The notes under the pieces: model-generated
Told to the model about the DNA's origin: nothing
Database searches by the model: none
What the model saw: the letters and a program-made list of their open reading frames with translations, nothing else
From: Chromatiales bacterium
GTDB lineage: Bacteria > Pseudomonadota > Gammaproteobacteria > CAMYNG01
DNA: 42,500 nt
Direction of reading: 5' to 3'
NCBI GenBank assembly: GCA_027005735.1
Contig: JALTLF010000188.1
Span: 1-42,500, forward strand
Part shown: piece by piece, positions 8,282-15,859 of the stretch
Position numbering within the stretch: position 1 is the stretch's first letter
How the letters are laid out: each line of letters begins with the position of its first letter
Translations under genes and position numbers: made by a program

Positions 8282-8686
8282 GGCTGGCTTCTACTCATGA
8301 TGTCCATCTCCGGGCTGGCCGGTTCGTATCCTGCGTTTGTTTGAAGAGTTCCGAAAGTTTAGCGACAAAGGGGCGTAGCCGGAGGCACTCAGTTCACAAT
8401 TTGCCACTGTGTGATCTTTACGCTCGCCGCGAAGAACAAGGCCAGGATCAGGTTTTGCCAGATTCCGTTCATATCAACATGCGCGCCTCCCAGTATGTGA
8501 TACGTCTCACACCGGCTTTGCCGAGTTCGGCGGCAAGTCCAACACCGTACAGTGGTAGCATTGCGCGCCCGTTATGCAGTCATCGGACGTGCCGTGGTGT
8601 CTGGCACATGTGATGTAACGCTCAAAAACCAAAACAGGTTTCCATTGTACGGAACCATTGACCCGAGGTGAGTGTGGAGGCATTGC
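8282..8686. other. Intergenic regulatory region between PilZ and the cytochrome cluster
   Basis: About 400 nt without a gene, between divergently transcribed units. It contains one perfect CRP-type palindrome (annotated separately) and a strong ribosome site, GGAGG, at 8676-8680 that fixes the start of the next gene. I see no convincing sigma-70 promoter by eye and no small ORF worth calling. Confidence 0.6.
8496..8511. promoter_or_regulatory. CRP/Vfr-type operator (TGTGA-N6-TCACA)
   Basis: The sequence TGTGATACGTCTCACA is an exact match to the core CRP consensus, both half-sites perfect with a six-base spacer. It lies 175 nt upstream of the start of the cytochrome/porin cluster and about 215 nt upstream of the divergent PilZ gene. 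A second TGTGA half-site occurs nearby at about 8410 without a partner. Binding by a CRP-family regulator is inferred. Confidence 0.6.
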
Positions 8687-9604
8687 ATGAGTAGTGTGCC
8701 TGTTGACAACGTTCTGGATACCTCCGCCGAGGGATCTTCGCGCCGCCCCCGACTACCCGTAGTTTCCGCAATACTGGGCAGCCGAGTGGCATGGATGACG
8801 ATGCTCACGGTATTCCTCATCGTCTGGGGCTGGCTCAACCGTGACAACAGTTACATAACAGCCGAGGAAGGCACCGGCTACTGGCTGGGGATCCTTGGCG
8901 GTTCGGCCATGTTGTTGCTACTGCTCTATCCCTTGCGCAAGAAGGCGCGTTTCATGCGGAACTGGGGGCCCGTGGGTTACTGGTTTGGCGCCCACATGTT
9001 TCTCGGGGTCGCCGGTCCGCTGATGATCCTCTACCACGCCAACTTCTCCACCGGTTCACTCAACAGCAATATTGCCCTGTTCAGCATGCTGCTGGTTGCC
9101 GGCAGCGGTGTGATCGGGCGCTTTCTCTATGGCCGCATCCACATGGGTATGTCAGGGCACAAGGCCACCATGGCGCAGTTGCGTGAAGAGATGCAGATAT
9201 CGCGGGGCAGGCTCAATGGCCGCTTTACCCTGTCGAAGAAAATCCTCAAAAAAATCCGCAAGTATGAAAAGCGCATGTTGCGCCCTCACATCCCTGTTCT
9301 GGGACTGTTCAGCCTGGGCTACCACGGCTTCTGCTCACTGAGCACCTACCTGAGTATTACCCACCAGTTGCACAGGAGCCTGCGTCAACAGGCACGAAAG
9401 CATGACTGGGACCGCCGCATGCGCAAGGCGCTGTTACGCGAATCCAGCCAGGCCATGCGTGAATACATCCGTGCCGTACGCCGCGCGGGGGAATTCCAGA
9501 TCTATGAACGCTTCTTCGCCCTGTGGAATCTCCTGCACCTGCCGCTTTTCCTGCTGCTAATGATTACGGGAACTGTTCATGTCATTGCCGTGCACATGTA
9601 TTGA
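8687..9604 (+). CDS. Conserved inner-membrane protein of the cytochrome/porin cluster
   Basis: 305 residues from the ATG that follows GGAGG by six bases (MSSVPVDN); the track start 15 nt earlier is a GTG without a site. Hydrophobic helices lie at about 32-50, 67-82, 95-118, 128-145 and at the C-terminus. His residues sit in or near them (GAHMFLG, LYHANF, NLLHLPLF, TVHVIAVHMY), as in haem-b quinol oxidoreductases of the b561/ferric-reductase type. A basic cytoplasmic-type stretch of about 130 residues separates the helix groups. Such a protein opens PCC3-type porin-cytochrome clusters and may connect the quinone pool to periplasmic cytochromes. Haem binding is inferred. Confidence 0.8.
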   Translation: MSSVPVDNVLDTSAEGSSRRPRLPVVSAILGSRVAWMTMLTVFLIVWGWLNRDNSYITAEEGTGYWLGILGGSAMLLLLLYPLRKKARFMRNWGPVGYWFGAHMFLGVAGPLMILYHANFSTGSLNSNIALFSMLLVAGSGVIGRFLYGRIHMGMSGHKATMAQLREEMQISRGRLNGRFTLSKKILKKIRKYEKRMLRPHIPVLGLFSLGYHGFCSLSTYLSITHQLHRSLRQQARKHDWDRRMRKALLRESSQAMREYIRAVRRAGEFQIYERFFALWNLLHLPLFLLLMITGTVHVIAVHMY

Positions 9605-9624
9605 CAGGGATACACGCATTGACG

Positions 9625-11202
9625 ATGCATGCCTGGAAACGAAATCTTCTGCTTGGGGGAATGCTGCTCATGTTATGTAGTACTGCCAGCGCCGATCCCT
9701 TCGAATCCCTGCTCATGCCGGGCCCCCTGGTCGAAGGACATGCGGATCTCGAGGACGACTGTGACAACTGCCACCGCTCATTCAGCGATGCCACAGAGGA
9801 AACGCGCCTGTGCCTGGAGTGTCACGATGACATCCGTGCCGACGTACTCAAGCGGCGCGGCTTTCACGGCCGCTCCCGCCAGGTGAGAAAGCAGGCCTGC
9901 CGCAGTTGCCACACCGAACACCAGGGACGTGATGCGGACATAATCAAGTTCAATCCCGCCACCTTCGATCACCACCTGACCGACTTCCCCCTGCGTGGTC
10001 GGCATGCCCGCGAGGCCTGCGGGAACTGCCACAAGAAAGGCAAGAAGTACCGCGCCGCACCGGCCAGCTGCCTTGCCTGCCACAAGGAGGTCAACCCCCA
10101 TCGCAGCGAGCGCCTCGGCAAGCGCGCCAGGAAATGCCAGGTCTGTCACAGGGAGGATGGATGGAGTCGAATCGACTTCGATCACTCGGTAACGGATTTC
10201 CGCCTCACCGGCAAGCACAGGAAAACCGACTGCGCGAGCTGTCACCCCAATGACCGCTATGCAAAAACGCCTCAAGACTGCTACTCCTGCCATCGCCTCA
10301 ACGATGCGCATGCCGGGGGTAACGGCAAGAAGTGCGAAAAATGTCATTCCACACGCGCCTGGGACGACCTCGACTTCAACCACGACACGGAGACAGACTT
10401 CCCGTTGCGCGACGGCCACGACGGGCTCGCCTGTCAACGCTGCCACAAGAAGGATCCCTACAAGGTGAAGCTGAAGACGGCCTGCATTAGCTGCCACCGC
10501 GCGGACGACGTGCACAAGGGCCGTAACGGCAGAAAATGCCAGGAATGCCATACCGCCAAGGGATGGAAAGACTCGCGTTTCGACCATGGCAAGGAAACCG
10601 ACTTCCCGCTTCGCGGCAAACACAAGGGTCTAAAGTGCATCACCTGTCACAAGCGCAACCCGAAAGAGCATGAAACGGACATGGCCTGCATCAGTTGCCA
10701 TCGCGCCGATGATGTGCACAAGGGACAGCAGGGCAAGCAGTGCCAGCGCTGCCACAACGAGGCGGGCTGGCAGGTACGCGTGCGTTTCGATCACGATCTC
10801 ACGCGTTTCCCGCTACTGGGTCTGCACGCGGTAACCCCTTGTGAGGAATGTCACCTTGGGGGCACGTATCGTGATGCGGAGATGCGGTGCAATAGCTGCC
10901 ATCAAGAGGACGATGAGCACCGTGGCCGTCTCGGGACCGATTGCGAGCGCTGCCACACACCGAACTCCTGGGAACTTTGGAAGTTTAATCACAATACACA
11001 GTCGCGATTCAGGCTACGGCACAAGCATGCAAAACAGCACTGCTATGCCTGCCACCGCCGCAAGGTAGAGAAGGTGGACTCGGTGCCAAGACCGTGTGAA
11101 TCGTGCCATGCCGCGGACGACGTACACAATGGTCAGTTTGGCAGCGATTGTGCTCGCTGCCATACGACACGTTCTTTCAAGGATGTAAATCTACGACGTT
11201 GA
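9625..11202 (+). CDS. Multihaem c-type cytochrome, 21 CXXCH motifs
   Basis: 525 residues from the ATG giving MHAWKRNLLLGG, with signal peptide cleavage probably after ASA. An in-frame TTG two codons earlier is an alternative start. I count 21 CXXCH motifs, about one per 25 residues, with many extra His that could be distal ligands. Repeating modules read roughly FDH...TDFPLRGKHxxLxCxxCHKxxP...CISCHRADDVHKG...GxKCQxCH. The protein is rich in Lys, Arg and Asp, has no lipobox, and is probably periplasmic. It starts 20 nt after the membrane-protein gene. The expected role is long-range electron relay between the inner-membrane protein and the outer-membrane conduit. Confidence 0.9.
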   Translation: MHAWKRNLLLGGMLLMLCSTASADPFESLLMPGPLVEGHADLEDDCDNCHRSFSDATEETRLCLECHDDIRADVLKRRGFHGRSRQVRKQACRSCHTEHQGRDADIIKFNPATFDHHLTDFPLRGRHAREACGNCHKKGKKYRAAPASCLACHKEVNPHRSERLGKRARKCQVCHREDGWSRIDFDHSVTDFRLTGKHRKTDCASCHPNDRYAKTPQDCYSCHRLNDAHAGGNGKKCEKCHSTRAWDDLDFNHDTETDFPLRDGHDGLACQRCHKKDPYKVKLKTACISCHRADDVHKGRNGRKCQECHTAKGWKDSRFDHGKETDFPLRGKHKGLKCITCHKRNPKEHETDMACISCHRADDVHKGQQGKQCQRCHNEAGWQVRVRFDHDLTRFPLLGLHAVTPCEECHLGGTYRDAEMRCNSCHQEDDEHRGRLGTDCERCHTPNSWELWKFNHNTQSRFRLRHKHAKQHCYACHRRKVEKVDSVPRPCESCHAADDVHNGQFGSDCARCHTTRSFKDVNLRR

Positions 11203-11240
11203 TATTGACAACTTCTTCGATAACGAGGTGAGACTGACTC

Positions 11241-12566
11241 ATGGACAAGAATCACAATACAAGGCCAGGCTGGCTGCTTCTGCTGATGGCTTCCCTGCTG
11301 CTGGCATGCAGCTCGGCTACGGCAGCCACGGTACCGCAGGAAGGCTTCGACCACGACACCACGGGGTTCATCCTCTCCGGCGAACATACCCGCCTGTCCT
11401 GTGAGTCCTGCCACCAGCGTGGCATTTTCAAGGGCGTTCCCAAGACCTGCCAGGGCTGCCATGCCCAGGGTGGGCCCATGCCCGCCTCGGCCAAACCCTC
11501 AAACCATATCCCCAGCGGGGCTGCCTGTGATGATTGCCACCTGGAGACCAGCTGGGCTACGGCTCGTGTCGATCATGTCTCGGTTACCGGCACCTGCGAG
11601 TCCTGCCACAATGGGCGCATGGCGAGCGGCAAGCCATCTGGCCACATCCAGAGCAACAATGTCTGTGACGATTGCCATACCACCCGCAACTGGGCCGGCG
11701 CGCGCTTCGACCATAGTTCTGTCTCGGGCAACTGCATGCGCTGTCACAATGGTATTACCGCCACCGGCAAGCCGAACAACCATGTGCAAACAGGCAGTGA
11801 CTGTGCCGTCTGCCATCGCACCACTGGCTGGCTGCCGGCGGGCTTCGATCACGCCGGCATCACCAGTGGTTGCGCCAACTGCCACAATGGCGCTACCGCC
11901 ACCGGGAAGCCGGCCAACCATATCCAGAGTAACAATGCCTGCGAAAACTGTCATCGCACCACCGCCTGGGTGCCAGCCACCGGGTTTGATCACAGCGGCA
12001 TTACCACAGGCTGTTACACCTGCCACAACGGCGCCACCGCCACCGGCAAACCGCCGACGCATATTGCCAGCAGCAATGTGTGCGAGGATTGCCACCGTAC
12101 GGCGGGCTGGATTCCGGCCAGCTTCGACCACAGTAATGCGGGCAACAATTGCAACAGTTGCCACAATGGTTCCACGGCGACCGGCAAGACGCCAAATCAC
12201 TTTGTAACCACCCTGCAGTGCAGCGCGTGCCATACCACCACGGCATGGCTACCGGTACGCTACACCCACACCTCTATGAACTATCCGGGTGATCACCGCA
12301 GTGTCCGTAACTGTCTGGGCTGCCACACGACCAATTCGGAAAACATCCCTTGGCCGTTCGCGGCATACAAGCCTTTCTGCGCGGGCTGCCATGCCAACAG
12401 CTACGATGCCGGCGAACACAAAAAGGTTGATAATCCGCGGATCCTCTATACCGTGGGCGAACTCAAGGACTGCTCGGGCGCCTGTCACACTTACACCGAC
12501 AGCACGCTGACCAATATCCTCAAGCGGCGCTCCGGTCAACACCGGGTCACGGATGGAGGCTGGTAG
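11241..12566 (+). CDS. Multihaem c-type cytochrome lipoprotein, 15 CXXCH plus one CX3CH
   Basis: 441 residues with a ribosome site GAGGTGAG. The signal peptide ends LLLAC, a plausible lipobox. I count 15 CXXCH motifs and a final CSGACH, a CX3CH variant. The centre is a regular repeat of about 45 residues with two haems each: FDHSGITTGCYTCHNG, ATGKP, then NHIQSNNxCEDCHRTxxW. Composition is Thr/Asn/Ser/Gly-rich and low in charge, unlike the cytochrome before it, which suggests an outer-surface or barrel-embedded partner. A GC hairpin follows the stop. It is predicted to be the second cytochrome of the conduit; whether it faces outward is inference. Confidence 0.9.
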   Translation: MDKNHNTRPGWLLLLMASLLLACSSATAATVPQEGFDHDTTGFILSGEHTRLSCESCHQRGIFKGVPKTCQGCHAQGGPMPASAKPSNHIPSGAACDDCHLETSWATARVDHVSVTGTCESCHNGRMASGKPSGHIQSNNVCDDCHTTRNWAGARFDHSSVSGNCMRCHNGITATGKPNNHVQTGSDCAVCHRTTGWLPAGFDHAGITSGCANCHNGATATGKPANHIQSNNACENCHRTTAWVPATGFDHSGITTGCYTCHNGATATGKPPTHIASSNVCEDCHRTAGWIPASFDHSNAGNNCNSCHNGSTATGKTPNHFVTTLQCSACHTTTAWLPVRYTHTSMNYPGDHRSVRNCLGCHTTNSENIPWPFAAYKPFCAGCHANSYDAGEHKKVDNPRILYTVGELKDCSGACHTYTDSTLTNILKRRSGQHRVTDGGW

Positions 12567-12573
12567 CCGCAAT

Positions 12574-12595
12574 GGCGGGGTGGCAACACCCCGCC
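12574..12595 (+). terminator. GC-rich hairpin after the lipoprotein cytochrome gene
   Basis: GGCGGGGTG, loop GCAA, CACCCCGCC gives a perfect 9-bp stem starting 7 nt after the stop. No T-run follows, so it may stabilise the upstream mRNA or attenuate rather than terminate, since the cluster continues downstream on the same strand. Confidence 0.45.
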
Positions 12596-12669
12596 CAGCT
12601 ACCTTCCCCCGAGGTGTATGCCTTTCGTGATGCAGGCCGATGCTGTTCCGTCATATTGAATTAAAGACG

Positions 12670-13212
12670 ATGTCGGCAAACCGCAAGCAGGGTATCCTGC
12701 CCTTCCTGCTTTGCCTGTTCACGGGAGTGATGCCCTTTCTGCTTCCCTCGCCCACTCCTGCCGGTCCGGTAACAGGCATCGTCTTCGATACGGTGAGCTG
12801 GGAACGCAATGTAGATCATTACCGCATCCGTATAGGCTTCAACTATCCCGTGCAATACATCCTGCATTACCCCCCCAGCCCACGCGATGAGGTCGTGGTG
12901 CAGATACGCCTGCTGGAAGCCAACGCCCTGGAGGGACGCCTGCCGGTGATAGAAGAAAGCGCGGCACTGGATGCCATGATGAAACGTCTTTTTGAAGATC
13001 TCCGTTTCGAGGGCAGTGTCCCGGAGACACCCCTTGTCATCCTGCGCTTTACCCACCCGCAGCATTTCCGCATCGAGCAGGGTGGCGACTGGCGCAGTAT
13101 CGTGCTCTACCTGTTCGATGAACCACGCTGGAGCGATGTGGCGCCACCGGAAGCCGAGATCATTGACGAGAACGGCGGTCATACCCAGGGCGGGGATGAG
13201 GTTCGCCCATGA
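12670..13212 (+). CDS. Small exported protein of the cytochrome/porin cluster
   Basis: About 180 residues from MSANRKQGILPFLLCLF, which gives a normal signal peptide; the track start 30 nt upstream is also possible. The mature part is a beta-rich domain of about 130 residues. Its blocks (NYPVQYILHYPP, EVVVQIRLLE, VILRFTHPQHFRIEQGGDWRSIVLYLF) parallel the N-terminal domain of the next protein (SEPVTYLRHFPA, LVEVTVRLAT, ITFRFTRNAHFAVSRGGDGNTIIIRLF), so the two are paralogous. It overlaps the porin gene by 4 nt (ATGA), so the two are probably co-translated. It may bind the same partner, perhaps a cytochrome or peptidoglycan-linked component, as the porin's periplasmic domain. I do not recognise a named family. 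Confidence 0.75.
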   Translation: MSANRKQGILPFLLCLFTGVMPFLLPSPTPAGPVTGIVFDTVSWERNVDHYRIRIGFNYPVQYILHYPPSPRDEVVVQIRLLEANALEGRLPVIEESAALDAMMKRLFEDLRFEGSVPETPLVILRFTHPQHFRIEQGGDWRSIVLYLFDEPRWSDVAPPEAEIIDENGGHTQGGDEVRP

Positions 13213-15752
13213 TAAGACCATATCGAGTTCATGTGTCACACTGGCTGTGGCATGGGCTGGTTCATGTCGCCATAGTGGCTACACTGATTTCGTGGGCCCA
13301 CGGCGTGCATGCCGCCAACCGATTCATGGAAAAGCTGGATATCTCCACGTCGAACGGCGATGCCGTGCTGACGTTGCATTTATCCGAGCCAGTCACCTAC
13401 CTGCGGCATTTCCCGGCCAGGCAGGGCAAGCTGGTTGAAGTCACGGTGCGACTGGCCACGCCTGGTGCAACGCGTGAAGTTGAAAGCGAGTCCCTGGGTG
13501 GCCCCGCGAGCGCTACCATCCCCCTGCGCGAGGTTGAAGCCACATCCATCGATCCCAATACACTAAACATTACCTTCCGCTTTACCCGCAATGCACACTT
13601 CGCCGTTTCCCGCGGTGGAGACGGAAATACAATCATCATCCGCCTTTTCAACCCTCGACGCAGTGGCATTACCGGCCCCGATACCGTCATCCGCCCAAGC
13701 TGGGGAGCGATAGTCAACACCTATACGATCAACCTGCAATCCTCGGTAACACCCTTCAAGGAACGTCCAAGTGCGCGCCGCGACATCCTCGATGTCTTCA
13801 AGCTCTACAAGATGCGGGTACGCATCAAGGGTACCGTCTGGTATCGCTACCGCCTCGGTTTCTTCGCCACCCGTGCCCAGGCCGAACGGGTCCGCAAGCT
13901 TCTCCTCAAGGACTACCCCGACGCCTGGATCGACCTGCTGCACCCCAGCGAACACGCCCTGGCGGAACGCTGGTTCTCGGTTCACCGGAAGCCGCCGAAG
14001 ATCGCCCTGGAGCCAGTACCACAGGCAGCCCCCAGGCCGCCCACACCGGCAAGCCCAGCGCCCAGGGCGCCGCCCAAACGCCCCGCGAAACCGGCAAAGC
14101 CCGCCACGCCATCTGCGCCACCACGTCCCCTGCCGAGTACCAGGTCCGGGCGCCTCATGGAACTGGCGCGCCAGGCCATGATCGACGGCAACTATCGACG
14201 TGCCACCAAACTCTACACCAAGGTACTGCAGCGCCCGGAAAAGGCCTTCCATCAGGATGCACTGGAATTCCTCGGCCTGGCACGCGAACGCAATGGGCAG
14301 ATCGCCCATGCCAAGGCGGAGTATCGCAACTACCTGAAACTGTACCCCGACGGCGAAGGCGCCATTCGTGTACGCCAGCGCCTCGATGGGATTATCACGG
14401 CGCGCAAGGATCCCCGCACGCCGCTGGCCAGGCCCAGTGAACGGGCCGAGGAGGCCCGCTGGGATATGTTCGCCAGCCTGGCCCAATTCTACCGCTACCA
14501 GACCACGTCGACTGATGCGGCGGGCAGCCAGGCCGTCGACAATTCCGTCGACTCCGACATCCTTTTCTCTGCCCGGCGGCGTACCGAGACCTGGGATATC
14601 CGCACCCTCTTCGCCGGCAGCCACCGCTATGATTTCATTGACGATCGTGATCCGGGCGATGGACGCGTCACTTCCCTGTATGCGGACTTCCGCAACCGTG
14701 TGGAGGACTATTCCATCCGCATCGGGCGCCAGACCCACAGCGCCAACGGTGTGCTCGGACGTTTCGACGGCATCCTCGGCAGTTATCGCCTCAACAGCCA
14801 GGTCAAGCTCAACGTCGTGGCTGGCTACCCGGTGGAGTTGACCTCATCGGATGGGGTCAACACCGACCGCCAGTTTTTCGGCGCCAGCACCGATCTTTCC
14901 GGCCATATCGACAACGTCGATCTCAATGTATTCTTCATCCACCAGACCATCGACGGCATGGTGGATCGCCAGGCCATTGGTGCCGAAGCCCGCTACAATG
15001 ACCCCAACGGGCGTAACGCCTTCGCGCTCATCGACTACGATACGCACTTTGGCCAGATCAATACCCTGATGTTCGTTGGCACCATGATCTTCGAGGGTAA
15101 TCGCCTGCTCAATCTGGTGGTGGACTACCGTAACAGCCCCGTACTCACCACCTACAATGCCCTGCAGGGCCAGACGGTTGCCACTATTGCCGAGTTACGC
15201 CAGACCCTGAGCGAGGCCGAGATAGAACAGCTGGCACGGGATCGCACCGCGCGCTTCAAGTCCATCACCCTTTCCGGTTCCCTGCCCCTGACCCCGAAGT
15301 TCCAGTTCAACGGTAGTGTTACTGTTTCCAGTCTTTCGGGGACGCCGGCCTCCGGTGGTGTCGCCGCCACCAGCCCCAGCGGCACCGAATACGCCCTGTT
15401 TGCACAATTGCTGGGTAACAACTGGCTGTTCGAAAAAGATGTCAGTTCCGTGGGGCTACGCTGGGCCGATGCCGCCACCGCCACGCGCACTACGCTGTCC
15501 TTCAGTACACGCTTCCCGCTGAACAAGGAATGGCGTATCAATCCCCGCTTCCAGCTGGAGAAAGTCAGCGGTAGCGATGGCTCGAGCTCGACCCTGATCC
15601 GCCCCTCCTTGCGCGCCGATTTCCGCTTCCGACGCAACATACGTTTCGAATTCGAGGGAGGTGTGGATCTGACGCAGCGTGATATTGCCGGTGGCAGTGA
15701 CGACGAAACCAGCTATTTCATCCGTGCCGGCTATGTCTACGATTTCCTGTAG
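13209..15752 (+). CDS. Outer-membrane beta-barrel protein with periplasmic SPOR-like and TPR regions
   Basis: 847 residues. Signal peptide about 1-36; beta-rich N-domain about 40-150, paralogous to the preceding protein; SPOR-like segment (YRLGFFATRAQAERVRKLL) about 170-245; Pro/Ala-rich linker; two or three TPR-like helices (GNYRRATKLYTKVL, GQIAHAKAEYRNYL); then about 430 residues of alternating beta strands ending RAGYVYDFL, typical of an outer-membrane barrel. In porin-cytochrome conduits the barrel houses or docks cytochromes to carry electrons across the outer membrane. The N-terminal parts could anchor it to peptidoglycan and to the periplasmic cytochrome. Barrel and SPOR assignments come from reading the pattern, not from a domain search. 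Confidence 0.83.
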   Translation: MIRPYRVHVSHWLWHGLVHVAIVATLISWAHGVHAANRFMEKLDISTSNGDAVLTLHLSEPVTYLRHFPARQGKLVEVTVRLATPGATREVESESLGGPASATIPLREVEATSIDPNTLNITFRFTRNAHFAVSRGGDGNTIIIRLFNPRRSGITGPDTVIRPSWGAIVNTYTINLQSSVTPFKERPSARRDILDVFKLYKMRVRIKGTVWYRYRLGFFATRAQAERVRKLLLKDYPDAWIDLLHPSEHALAERWFSVHRKPPKIALEPVPQAAPRPPTPASPAPRAPPKRPAKPAKPATPSAPPRPLPSTRSGRLMELARQAMIDGNYRRATKLYTKVLQRPEKAFHQDALEFLGLARERNGQIAHAKAEYRNYLKLYPDGEGAIRVRQRLDGIITARKDPRTPLARPSERAEEARWDMFASLAQFYRYQTTSTDAAGSQAVDNSVDSDILFSARRRTETWDIRTLFAGSHRYDFIDDRDPGDGRVTSLYADFRNRVEDYSIRIGRQTHSANGVLGRFDGILGSYRLNSQVKLNVVAGYPVELTSSDGVNTDRQFFGASTDLSGHIDNVDLNVFFIHQTIDGMVDRQAIGAEARYNDPNGRNAFALIDYDTHFGQINTLMFVGTMIFEGNRLLNLVVDYRNSPVLTTYNALQGQTVATIAELRQTLSEAEIEQLARDRTARFKSITLSGSLPLTPKFQFNGSVTVSSLSGTPASGGVAATSPSGTEYALFAQLLGNNWLFEKDVSSVGLRWADAATATRTTLSFSTRFPLNKEWRINPRFQLEKVSGSDGSSSTLIRPSLRADFRFRRNIRFEFEGGVDLTQRDIAGGSDDETSYFIRAGYVYDFL

Positions 15753-15859
15753 TCCAGCGATAGTATTTCCTGCAACCCGCCCGGAATGCTTCCCTTTCAT
15801 GGCAAGGAAATGAAGTGAGCGAGGAAATCGCGACCGAGATGCGGTGTTGCCTGGCGGCA

